Shown here in pieces: positions 1 to 6,061 of a DNA stretch of 30,639 bases. The stretch comes from a virus: IMG/VR virus record IMGVR_UViG_3300045935_000022, positions 1 through 30,639 of that record; one strand, written 5' to 3'. A model generated the notes under the pieces. The model made no database searches. It saw nothing but the letters and a program-made list of their open reading frames with translations, and was not told the DNA's origin. Each line of letters opens with the position of its first letter. Position 1 is the stretch's first letter. Made by a program: the position numbers and the translations under genes.

Positions 1-681
1 GGTCTGCGGTTGCCGGTGCACGAAAAATTTGCCGCGTTCGAACAAGCCGCGATCGAGGGCGGCTTGCGGTTCATGCATCCCGAGTTCTGCATGGTCTGCG
101 ACTTTCCGGAAGTGCTGCTGGTCGACGAACAAAACCGCCCACACTGCGCGGATGGTCCGTCGCACCGCTGGCGTGATGGCTGGTCGCTCTACTATTGGCA
201 CGGCGTGCGCTTGCCGGAATACATCATCGAGCGGCCGCACGAGATCACCGTCGAGTTGATCGACAAGGAGCCGAACGCCGAAATCAAGCGCGTGATGATT
301 GAGCGCTACGGCATGGCGCGCTACCTGCACGACGGCGGCGCCGAAGTGCTCAGCCACGACGCGGTCGGCATCCTGTACCGCAAGGAGATTCCGGGCGACG
401 AGCCGCTGGTGATGGTGCGCGTGCTCAACTCCACGCCGGAGCCGGATGGCGTGATGGACCGCGATGAGGCGATCGCCATCTTCGGCGAGGCGGCCAAGGC
501 CGCGATCAATGCGCCTGCGGATGCGCGGTTCAAGCAGTACATGCTCAGAGTTGATCCCGAATTACGCCCGCTTCTGGCTAACGGTACGAAAGGTTCGCCG
601 CAGAAGATAACTGCGAGAAACGCGGTGGCTTCCACCTTTGGTCTGCGCGGAGAGGAATATGAACCAGAACTTGAAACCTGA
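1..681 (+). CDS. DUF6745-like protein, 5' end missing
   Basis: The reading frame is open from the first base, so the gene starts outside the window; the in-frame TTG at 10 has no special claim to be the start. The visible protein has the features I associate with the DUF6745 family: a segment HRWRDGWSLYYWHGVRLPEY, then an EPNAEIKRVMIERYG stretch, a PLVMVRVLNSTPEPDG stretch, and a C-terminal 'RNAVASTFGL' segment before the stop. The function of the family is not known to me. It sits first in a plus-strand run leading into the recombination genes, and its last 23 bases overlap a small ORF. The family assignment is from memory of motif patterns; the role in the phage is unknown. Confidence 0.6.
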   Translation, partial: GLRLPVHEKFAAFEQAAIEGGLRFMHPEFCMVCDFPEVLLVDEQNRPHCADGPSHRWRDGWSLYYWHGVRLPEYIIERPHEITVELIDKEPNAEIKRVMIERYGMARYLHDGGAEVLSHDAVGILYRKEIPGDEPLVMVRVLNSTPEPDGVMDRDEAIAIFGEAAKAAINAPADARFKQYMLRVDPELRPLLANGTKGSPQKITARNAVASTFGLRGEEYEPELET

Positions 682-757
682 TACCGAAAAGATCGTTCGC
701 GCGATAGATATTCGCCTTGGAATGCGGGAATACAAGCCGCTTCCTCTCGAAACCTAA
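659..757 (+). CDS. Small hypothetical protein, 32 aa
   Basis: An ATG at 659 lies just after an AGAGGA purine-rich stretch that can act as a ribosome-binding site, and overlaps the end of the DUF6745-like gene. The product (MNQNLKPDTEKIVRAIDIRL...) is charged, has no membrane segment and ends in PLPLET. The overlap and the ribosome-binding site fit the coupling pattern of the rest of the operon, but the ORF is short and could be chance. No function is recognised. Confidence 0.45.
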   Translation: MNQNLKPDTEKIVRAIDIRLGMREYKPLPLET

Positions 758-775
758 CCCCCACCACCCTGCCGG

Positions 776-787
776 TTAGCCGGCTAA
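776..787. promoter_or_regulatory. 12-bp perfect palindrome, possible operator
   Basis: TTAGCCGGCTAA reads identically on both strands. It lies in the gap between the 32-aa ORF and the start of the recombination genes, where a protein dimer could bind. No convincing -35/-10 pair is visible next to it, so an operator role is only a suggestion; a short RNA hairpin is the alternative. Confidence 0.3.
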
Positions 788-795
788 GAGGATGT

Positions 796-870
796 ATGCG
801 CTGGAAAGATGACCCGCCCGATGTAACCGACCCCGATGAACCGGAGATTCCCCATGAACACGAACACTGA
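796..870 (+). CDS. Possible leader peptide, 24 aa
   Basis: An ATG at 796 follows AAGAGG and reads 24 codons, ending in an acidic/His tail (...EIPHEHEH) 17 bases inside the annealing-protein gene. It could couple translation into that gene. It is very short and nothing but position and ribosome-binding site supports it. Confidence 0.25.
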   Translation: MRWKDDPPDVTDPDEPEIPHEHEH

Positions 871-1513
871 ACACGCGTCGCCCGCCCTATTCGCCGCGAT
901 TGCCGAGGCGCAGGGCGAAATCGAGAACGCGAGCAAGAATGCCGCCAACCCGCACTTCAAATCGAAGTACGCGGACTTGGCCGAAATCCTCAACACGACG
1001 CGCCCGGTCTTCGCCAAGCATGGCCTGAGCCTGTCCCAGTTCCCCGGCTTCGACGGCGCGCTCGCCAGCGTGACGACCATCATCGCCCACAAGGAAGGCG
1101 GCTATATCGTGGCGGTGGCGTCCTGTGTGCCCGCCAAGAGCGATGCGCAGGGCATCGGGAGCGCCACGACCTATCTGCGCCGCTACAGCGCGGCAGCAGC
1201 CGCAGGCATCGCCCAGGAAGACGACGACGGCGAATCGGCCAAGCATGACTCTCGTCCGGTGCCGGTCGGCGCGGTCAAGCGCGTGCCGAATACCTCCTTC
1301 GGTGTCTGGGAAGGACTGGAAGAAGAAACGCGGAACGAGCTGGGAAAGCTGGCGATCACTGTCCGCGAATACCTCGAAGTCGATGACGGCAAGGGCGCCC
1401 TCGAGGCGATCGGTCGCGCCGGCCTGGACAACGAAGAAAAGGCCGGCCTGTGGACCCGCTTTACTCGCGCCGAATGTCTGGCGCTCAAGCATGCCGCCAA
1501 GGAGGCTGCGTAA
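854..1513 (+). CDS. erf: ERF-family single-strand annealing protein
   Basis: A phage recombinase that anneals complementary single DNA strands, used for recombination and genome circularisation. The family signature is clear: NPHFKSKYADL (residues 32-42), followed by the GLSLSQF strand, and the DAQGIGSATTYLRRYS core (98-112) ending in GIAQEDDDGE. Beyond residue 130 comes a proline/charged linker and a separate helical C-terminal domain. The start at 854 is chosen because GGAG lies 8 bases upstream and the protein then begins shortly before the conserved domain; an in-frame ATG at 836 is less well placed. At 219 aa it is a normal size. It overlaps the SSB gene by TAATG and, with SSB and the NinB-like protein, forms a recombination module. 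Confidence 0.9.
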   Translation: MNTNTEHASPALFAAIAEAQGEIENASKNAANPHFKSKYADLAEILNTTRPVFAKHGLSLSQFPGFDGALASVTTIIAHKEGGYIVAVASCVPAKSDAQGIGSATTYLRRYSAAAAAGIAQEDDDGESAKHDSRPVPVGAVKRVPNTSFGVWEGLEEETRNELGKLAITVREYLEVDDGKGALEAIGRAGLDNEEKAGLWTRFTRAECLALKHAAKEAA

Positions 1514-1884
1514 TGTCGAACTTCAAAGAGCTAGTCCGCATCGGCAAAGACGCCGTGACGCGCTTCACCCAAGGCGGGAAGGCCGTCACCGGGTTTTCTG
1601 CCGCCTTCGACAACGGCTGGGGCGATAAGAAGCAAACCGTCTGGCTCGATTGCAGCCTGTGGGGCGATCGTGGCGAAAAGCTGGCGCCGTATCTCACGAA
1701 GGGTTCGCAGATCGTAGTCGAAGGTGACATCGGCACGCGCGAACACGAAGGCAAAACCTACCTGACGCTGGATGTTCGAGAGGTGAAACTCACGGGCGGG
1801 AAGCCGGACAGCAAGCCTGCAAGCAAACCAGCATCGCGTCAGTCCGAATTCGAGCCTGACGACTTGGACAAAGTGCCATTTTGA
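1513..1884 (+). CDS. ssb: Single-stranded DNA-binding protein
   Basis: A small OB-fold protein (123 aa) that coats single-stranded DNA. Visible features are the N-terminal strands with VTGFSAAF, the VWLDCSLWGDRGEKLAPYLTKGSQIVVEGD core typical of SSB, and the YLTLDVREVKL strand. A Lys/Ser/Pro-rich linker follows, then an acidic tip ending DDLDKVPF, comparable to the DDIPF tail that recruits partner proteins. The start overlaps the stop of the annealing-protein gene (TAATG), so an annealase and its ssDNA partner are translated together. The longer frame from 1450 only adds an out-of-family extension inside the upstream gene. Confidence 0.92.
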   Translation: MSNFKELVRIGKDAVTRFTQGGKAVTGFSAAFDNGWGDKKQTVWLDCSLWGDRGEKLAPYLTKGSQIVVEGDIGTREHEGKTYLTLDVREVKLTGGKPDSKPASKPASRQSEFEPDDLDKVPF

Positions 1885-2273
1885 TGGACACGAAGCCTAC
1901 CGAGCCGTGGGAAGAATCGGGCCGCGCACCGATGACGCGCAAGCAGCAGAACTTGTTCAACGCTGCCTGCGAGGACTTGGAGCAAATCCGCTGGCACGGT
2001 CAACGGTTCCGTAAAGCCGACTGGCGGCACCTGTTCTCGGCCATGGTGCTGGGCGAGCGCATGGTTCCCGGCGTCAACACCGGCAACGGGCCGCCAGGAT
2101 TGGTTCGCATGGCGCGATCCAGCACCGAGTTGACGAAGTCAGACGCCACCGAGGCCATACACATGGCTTTCGACGTTGGCGACCATCCTGAAGATCAGGG
2201 CTTAAATGTTCCGGCTATCCGCTGGTCCGCAACCGTCTGTAAAGCCCGCTGGCTAATCGAGGACAAAGCATGA
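1884..2273 (+). CDS. NinB-like recombination protein
   Basis: A 129-aa protein resembling the NinB/Orf family, a recombination mediator that helps load strands onto SSB-coated DNA. The supporting features are the early MTRKQQNLFNAACEDLEQ helix, the Trp-rich WHGQRF..ADWRHLFSAM segment and the later MARSSTELTKSDATEAIHMAFD segment, which match the family layout. The ATG at 1884 overlaps the SSB stop (TGATG), directly following SSB as expected for a mediator. The C-terminus ends in IRWSATVCKARWLIEDKA. Identification is by pattern and context, so moderately sure. Confidence 0.65.
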   Translation: MDTKPTEPWEESGRAPMTRKQQNLFNAACEDLEQIRWHGQRFRKADWRHLFSAMVLGERMVPGVNTGNGPPGLVRMARSSTELTKSDATEAIHMAFDVGDHPEDQGLNVPAIRWSATVCKARWLIEDKA

Positions 2274-2965
2274 CCCCCTACCCCACCGACCCGGCGTTCG
2301 AGAAGTTGCTGAGCGGCAATCGGGTTGTGAAGTGCAGGCATTGCGGAAAGCTGCACTCAGACCGGATTCATGGCCGAGTTTGCCTGACATGTCTGCGCGC
2401 TTACCGCGCGGAACGTGCGCGACTCAACCGCGTCCGATCAAATCAGAGGGCCAAAGAAAGAAGGCTGCTGGCCGGCCCACCGCAAACCCCGAGTGGAGAC
2501 CTAAGGGAATCGGTATTGAGGCGTTTTGATTCCAAGTGGGAGGCTGTGACTGAAACGGGGTGTTGGCTTTGGACGGGCTCAACCGATATGCGCGGGTATG
2601 GCCGCCTCAATACCCGCCACCGGCCAGAAGTTGCCCCAAGGGTGTCATGGATGCTTCGCAAAGGAGATATCCCGCCCGGCATGTGTATCTGCCACAAGTG
2701 CGACACCCCGGCTTGCGTCAACCCTGACCACTTGTTCCTCGGAACGCATGCCGACAACAACCGGGACATGAGGAACAAGGGCCGGTATGTCGCCATACCT
2801 GTTGCCAGGGGCGAGGACTGCCATTTGACGAAACTAACCACGGAACAAGTATTGCGCATTCGCGGAGACATTCGGATTGGTCGTGAGATTGCCAAGGACT
2901 ATGGCGTTTCCACAGCCGCCATATACGCCATCCAAAACCGCAAAACCTGGAGACATTTGCCATGA
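2270..2965 (+). CDS. HNH endonuclease with N-terminal Cys4 finger and C-terminal HTH
   Basis: A probable homing-type nuclease of 231 aa. Residues 22-41 hold two CxxC-like pairs (C22, C25, C38, C41) that look like a zinc ribbon. Residues 98-103 give GCWLWTG, and 139-162 the HNH core CICHKCDTPACVNPDHL..GTHADN, with H142, N151 and H154 as likely catalytic/metal residues. The C-terminal 45 residues (LTTEQVLRIRGDIR..IAKDYGVSTAAIYAIQNRKTW) look like a helix-turn-helix that would bind DNA. The first ~18 residues resemble those of the next protein downstream. ATGA overlaps on both sides keep it in the operon. It belongs to the same family as the genes at 4312 and 28753. Confidence 0.87.
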   Translation: MTPYPTDPAFEKLLSGNRVVKCRHCGKLHSDRIHGRVCLTCLRAYRAERARLNRVRSNQRAKERRLLAGPPQTPSGDLRESVLRRFDSKWEAVTETGCWLWTGSTDMRGYGRLNTRHRPEVAPRVSWMLRKGDIPPGMCICHKCDTPACVNPDHLFLGTHADNNRDMRNKGRYVAIPVARGEDCHLTKLTTEQVLRIRGDIRIGREIAKDYGVSTAAIYAIQNRKTWRHLP

Positions 2966-3147
2966 AAACCGGAGTTGACCCCGCGTTTGAAAAGCTACTT
3001 TCCGAAAACAGGGAAATCTACATTTCACAATCCGAGCGCACCCGCTACGGCAAAGCCGCCGAATTGCGCCCGGTCAAGAATGTGAGCCTGATCTCGCGGC
3101 TGGCGCGGGAAGTGTTGCTGTTGAGTTGGGAGAAATCTAATGGCTAA
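2962..3147 (+). CDS. Hypothetical protein, 61 aa
   Basis: A short protein starting at an ATGA overlap with the HNH gene. Residues 5-17 (VDPAFEKLLSENR) match the N-terminus of the HNH protein (TDPAFEKLLSGNR), after which the two differ. The remainder is basic and helical (SLISRLAREVLLLSWEK). No function is recognised. It may be the original carrier of a module that was copied onto the endonuclease. Confidence 0.6.
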   Translation: MKTGVDPAFEKLLSENREIYISQSERTRYGKAAELRPVKNVSLISRLAREVLLLSWEKSNG

Positions 3148-3316
3148 GAATCTTGTAGACGTTGAGTTGCGGTTACCAAAAGGCCACGCGAAGTTCATTG
3201 CTGACCTTGCAAAGATCGGCGGCATTTCGCAGTCGGATGTTGTGTCCGTAATTCTCGCGCTGACCATCTACCGGGAAAAGCTGTACGCAACCGCCAAGCC
3301 GGACCCGCAGCCATGA
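3140..3316 (+). CDS. Small ribbon-helix-helix-like protein, 58 aa
   Basis: The ATG at 3140 has GGGAG 8 bases upstream and overlaps the end of the previous gene by 8 bases. The product begins MAKNLVDVELRLPKGHAKF, an alternating beta-strand pattern, followed by two predicted helices (FIADLAKIGG; SQSDVVSVILALTIYREKL). This strand-helix-helix layout is that of CopG/Arc-type DNA-binding proteins, so a small transcription regulator is plausible. The tail is Pro-rich. The fold is my inference from pattern only. Confidence 0.6.
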   Translation: MAKNLVDVELRLPKGHAKFIADLAKIGGISQSDVVSVILALTIYREKLYATAKPDPQP

Positions 3317-3357
3317 CCCGTCAACCGTGGTTGCTTATGGAATGGGGGTGGAAGTGA
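3313..3357 (+). CDS. Possible 14-codon coupling ORF
   Basis: An ATG in the ATGA overlap with the previous stop reads MTRQPWLLMEWGWK and stops in a GTGA overlap with the GTG start of the next gene. It bridges what would otherwise be the only 37-base break in this part of the operon. It may serve only to carry ribosomes to the next start; chance is also possible. Confidence 0.3.
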   Translation: MTRQPWLLMEWGWK

Positions 3358-3596
3358 ACGCCAGCCAAAGTACGAAGAACTTCTTTATTCCCGAGCCGGA
3401 TTTGACTTTGCTGGAAAAGTCGCTGGCCGTGCTGCATGACTCGGCCAGCATGTCGCCCAACTACATGACGGCAGACGTGCAGGTGGCGGCGGAAACGGCA
3501 AAAGAAATCCTGTCAAACGTGCGATGGAGCTACGGTCCGTTTTCGCATTCTGAGCGGATCGAAGGATATTTAGGAGGCTTAGATGCTTGCGATTAA
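3354..3596 (+). CDS. Hypothetical protein, 80 aa
   Basis: A protein of unknown function, with the start placed at GTG 3354 because of the upstream GGGGG stretch and the GTGA overlap; in-frame starts at 3327, 3342 and 3348 are alternatives. It contains an aspartate/leucine-rich first half (FIPEPDLTLLEKSLAVL) and a second half with SPNYMTADVQVAAETAKEIL, predicted largely helical. No motif of known function is seen. It overlaps the zinc-finger gene by 14 bases. Confidence 0.55.
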   Translation: MNASQSTKNFFIPEPDLTLLEKSLAVLHDSASMSPNYMTADVQVAAETAKEILSNVRWSYGPFSHSERIEGYLGGLDACD

Positions 3597-3966
3597 GCTC
3601 GATTACGATCTAAAGGAAATGGTCTGCCAGCAGTGCGGTTGTGTGCATGCCATTCCGCAAGCCATGTATGACCGCTGCGCCCGGCTCGGTGGTTACTGGC
3701 ATTGCCCGAACGGCCATTCATGGGGCTGGGAAAAGGGCGCCGAACACACGCGCATCAAAGAACTCGAACGCAAGCTGGCCGAAGAACAGGCCCGCAAGGT
3801 CGAAGCCTTGAGCCGCGAGAACATGGAACGCCTACGCGCTGACACAGCAGAGAAAGCCCGGAAGCGGCTCATCAAGCGCGCCAGTGCCGGTGTCTGCCCG
3901 TGCTGCAACCGCACGTTCGAGAACCTTGCGCGGCACATGAAAACGAAACACAAGGACACCCCATGA
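3583..3966 (+). CDS. Zinc-finger/coiled-coil phage protein
   Basis: A 127-aa protein with three parts. Residues 15-45 form a zinc ribbon (CQQCGCVH ... GYWHCPNGHSWGW). A charged heptad-like coiled coil follows (about 55-98, IKELERKLAEEQARKVEAL...). The C-terminus is a C2H2 finger (CPCCNRTFENLARHMKTKH, about 105-123). Proteins of this layout are common in phage early regions, but their job is not known to me; nucleic-acid binding is inferred. It begins with an overlap with the previous gene and ends in an ATGA overlap with the next, which is also Cys-rich. Confidence 0.75.
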   Translation: MLAIKLDYDLKEMVCQQCGCVHAIPQAMYDRCARLGGYWHCPNGHSWGWEKGAEHTRIKELERKLAEEQARKVEALSRENMERLRADTAEKARKRLIKRASAGVCPCCNRTFENLARHMKTKHKDTP

Positions 3967-4136
3967 CCCCTATGCGCAACCGTGGGGTGGCGGGGACAAC
4001 TGTTCGTTTTATCCCGCGCCGCAAACGTGGCCGGCGAACTGACTGCTGCTGCAAATGCAAAGCGCGCAACGCTTGGACAATGACCGCGTGGGTCTGCGAC
4101 GAATGCCTACTCAATCAACGAAAGGATCGCCCATGA
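3963..4136 (+). CDS. Small Cys-rich basic protein, 57 aa
   Basis: The ATG at 3963 lies in an ATGA overlap. The product is strongly basic at first (FIPRRKRGRRTD) and then has CCCKCKARN and VCDEC clusters that could bind one zinc ion. A role in binding nucleic acid is suggested by the charge and the finger, not by a recognised family. It ends with ATGA overlapping the next gene. Confidence 0.6.
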   Translation: MTPMRNRGVAGTTVRFIPRRKRGRRTDCCCKCKARNAWTMTAWVCDECLLNQRKDRP

Positions 4137-4315
4137 ACACCCCCGCATTGCAGTCGATCATTGCCGAGATGCGCAAGAAAGGCACAAAACGATTTTCGGC
4201 AGAAGGCTTTGATGGCGAAAGTCTAATGGACCGCTGGGACGATCACGCCATGATCGAGTTCGCCGACCAATTATCTGCCCTCACCGCGCAGCCAGCGGAG
4301 GGCGAAGATAAGTGA
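4133..4315 (+). CDS. Hypothetical protein, 60 aa
   Basis: A small acidic protein starting at ATG 4133 (ATGA overlap). It has a basic helix (IIAEMRKKGTKRF) and a second helix with DRWDDHAMIEFADQLSALTA. No family is recognised. The stop overlaps the GTG start of the following HNH gene (GTGA). Confidence 0.55.
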   Translation: MNTPALQSIIAEMRKKGTKRFSAEGFDGESLMDRWDDHAMIEFADQLSALTAQPAEGEDK

Positions 4316-4710
4316 ACGTTCCTCCGCTTTCTCAGGCTGAAGCACGCAAGCTGATGACGCCGTATTTGGCTGAAAACTACTTCCCTATCCCGGGGCGCGG
4401 TTGCTGGTTATGGGCGGGCAAGTGGCACGCGAATGGATACGGCTATGCACATAGCGCAGGACAATGGTGGAAGGCCGCGCATAGGCTGTTCTACGCCTAT
4501 TTTGTTGGCGACATCGAGGCCGACTTGTTCGTCTGTCATAAATGCGATACGCCACCCTGCGTCAATCCTGCGCATCTTTCGTTGGGCACGCAGTCAGACA
4601 ACTGCTTACAGAGAGAAGCAAGAAAGCGCGGCGAACGGCCATACCAATTAGACGCGCGAAAACCGGAACTTGCCGCCACCCCACCTGCCGCCGCGCGTTC
4701 GGAGGAATGA
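4312..4710 (+). CDS. HNH endonuclease, short form
   Basis: A 132-aa nuclease related to the genes at 2270 and 28753. Residues 30-35 give GCWLWAG and 75-97 give CHKCDTPPCVNPAHLSLGTQSDN, the His/Asn/His core with its structural cysteines. It starts at GTG 4312 in a GTGA overlap. Unlike its two relatives it has no helix-turn-helix; the C-terminal 30 residues are Pro/Ala-rich. The middle His-flanking position reads NPAH rather than NPDH. It is probably mobile and may cut a related phage. Confidence 0.83.
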   Translation: MNVPPLSQAEARKLMTPYLAENYFPIPGRGCWLWAGKWHANGYGYAHSAGQWWKAAHRLFYAYFVGDIEADLFVCHKCDTPPCVNPAHLSLGTQSDNCLQREARKRGERPYQLDARKPELAATPPAAARSEE

Positions 4711-4713
4711 GAA

Positions 4714-5184
4714 GTGAACACGAAATTACCAGATCGTCTTGAGCCGCCAAGGGAAATGTTCAGCGGCAACGACAAGCGTTATCAAGATGGCCGGAACGAT
4801 GGCTTTCAAGAAGGTTGGAATGCTTGTGTTGATGAAATAGAACGGGCTAAGGCTATCGCCGTATGGAATCAGGATGCGGAGGTGGCGAGGAACCGCTACG
4901 CCGTTGAAGTCTTAGACACGATGCTGCGCGGACGTGACATTGAATCTGGCGGGTACGCAGCGCTGCTTACGGCGCGGTCTGCTATTGCCACCTACGCCCA
5001 CCCCGCCAAGGCCGTCGAGGTCACGGAGGAGGTTCAGTCGGCGATAGATCGAACCGAGGAAGGTCGCGAGAAGTTAGCCGAGTACCATTTCGGCGACGGC
5101 ATGGAGGAACGCTACGTCAGCGTATCCGTGAAGGATTGGCAGACGATGCGCGCTGCCCTAGGGAGGCTAAGCCATGATGACTGA
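4714..5184 (+). CDS. Hypothetical protein, 156 aa
   Basis: A GTG start at 4714 has GGAGG about 8 bases upstream. The protein opens with a Gly/Asp-rich segment (SGNDKRYQDGRNDGFQEGWNACVDEI) similar to the start of many small phage proteins, then charged helical stretches. The second half (EVTEEVQSAIDRTEEGREKLAEY) is charged and helical. No function is recognised. It overlaps the next gene by 11 bases. Confidence 0.6.
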   Translation: MNTKLPDRLEPPREMFSGNDKRYQDGRNDGFQEGWNACVDEIERAKAIAVWNQDAEVARNRYAVEVLDTMLRGRDIESGGYAALLTARSAIATYAHPAKAVEVTEEVQSAIDRTEEGREKLAEYHFGDGMEERYVSVSVKDWQTMRAALGRLSHDD

Positions 5185-5614
5185 AGGTTGGGCCGATTAT
5201 GGACCGCCAAAGGACTCGCGCGACGAACGCATTGCCACTCTTGAGCAATCACTGGCAAGCAGGGATTCAGAACTGTCTGCATTCAAGAGGCAATTTGAAT
5301 CGAACGAGGAACAGCGCCTACACCTGATCGAAGAACTGTCGCGGCTTGCCGACCAGCTCGCCGCCTGTCAGCGGGAACGTGAGGAGATGGCGCGTAATTT
5401 CCTAAATGAATCGTTTCTGCACGCCGAACAGAAAAGACGCGCCGAAGCCGATGCCGGCTATGCGGAAGTTGGCCGCCTAGTATTCCGGTACGTTGATCGC
5501 ATGTTCGACCCTGGCCTCTGCGATCCATTGGAAAAGATCGTCGGCGAGTTTGAGGCGGCGTTCAACGAACTGACGCACCCGAAGGCCGCCCTCCATCCGG
5601 GCGAGGCGGGGTGA
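5174..5614 (+). CDS. Coiled-coil hypothetical protein
   Basis: A 146-aa protein starting at ATG 5174, preceded by GGGAGG at good spacing. Residues 18-90 form a long coiled coil (heptads such as RIATLEQSLASRDSELSAFKRQ and IEELSRLADQLAACQRE). The C-terminal part (RLVFRYVDRMFDPGLCDPLEKIVGEFEAAF) is a helical domain. No enzyme motif is seen; an oligomerising accessory role is possible but unproven. Confidence 0.6.
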   Translation: MMTEGWADYGPPKDSRDERIATLEQSLASRDSELSAFKRQFESNEEQRLHLIEELSRLADQLAACQREREEMARNFLNESFLHAEQKRRAEADAGYAEVGRLVFRYVDRMFDPGLCDPLEKIVGEFEAAFNELTHPKAALHPGEAG

Positions 5615-5618
5615 CGGG

Positions 5619-5837
5619 ATGAAAATGGACAATGAAAAATACGAACGGTTAGTTCGCGAGAATAATGAGCGCGATCAAGAGTCACGCCGTAAGTGGGCAA
5701 AATTCAATCTGGAAATGCAGGCGCTATCTATCCGTTTGCAAATGGAACACCTGATTAACACTTACGAAATGATGTATGCCATTGACCGTTCTCGCGCTGA
5801 TCCGCGCTTAGACAATACGGCGAGCATTCGAGCATGA
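5619..5837 (+). CDS. Hypothetical helical protein, 72 aa
   Basis: A small charged protein, almost wholly helical by composition (NNERDQESRRKWAKFNLEMQALSIRLQMEHLINTYE is the core). The start could be ATG 5619 or 5625. It is the only gene here separated from its upstream neighbour (4 bases) rather than overlapping. It ends in an ATGA overlap with the excisionase candidate. The base composition is more AT-rich than its neighbours. No function is recognised. Confidence 0.5.
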   Translation: MKMDNEKYERLVRENNERDQESRRKWAKFNLEMQALSIRLQMEHLINTYEMMYAIDRSRADPRLDNTASIRA

Positions 5838-6061
5838 GCGACCTGCTTCTAACCCCCGAGGAAGTCCACGAAGCCACGGGCGCGATCAAGCGCGCGAAGC
5901 AGATGGCATGGTTCCTGGGCCACGGTATTCCTGCCGAGTTGGGGACCGATCGCCGGGTCAAGGTCTTGCGCGCCGCCTACGTGGCGAAGATGATGCCCGG
6001 CACCGGACGCCATAAAGCCAAGACCGAACCCCGGCTGGATCTGATCCGCAAGGCGGGATAA
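5834..6061 (+). CDS. DUF4224-like protein, candidate excisionase/recombination directionality factor
   Basis: A 75-aa protein directly upstream of the integrase, sharing a TAATG overlap with it. The pattern LLTPEEVHEATGAIKRAKQMAWFLGHGIP..LGTDRRVKVLRAAY matches the DUF4224 family, small winged-helix-like proteins that usually sit beside phage integrases. In the lambda-type systems a small DNA-bending protein in this position sets the direction of recombination. A role as excisionase is therefore likely but is inferred from family and position. Confidence 0.65.
   Translation: MSDLLLTPEEVHEATGAIKRAKQMAWFLGHGIPAELGTDRRVKVLRAAYVAKMMPGTGRHKAKTEPRLDLIRKAG

Noticed and set aside
836-853. Earlier start for the annealing protein at 836
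   Set aside because: The ATG at 854 has a better-placed GGAG, and the extra residues do not belong to the family.
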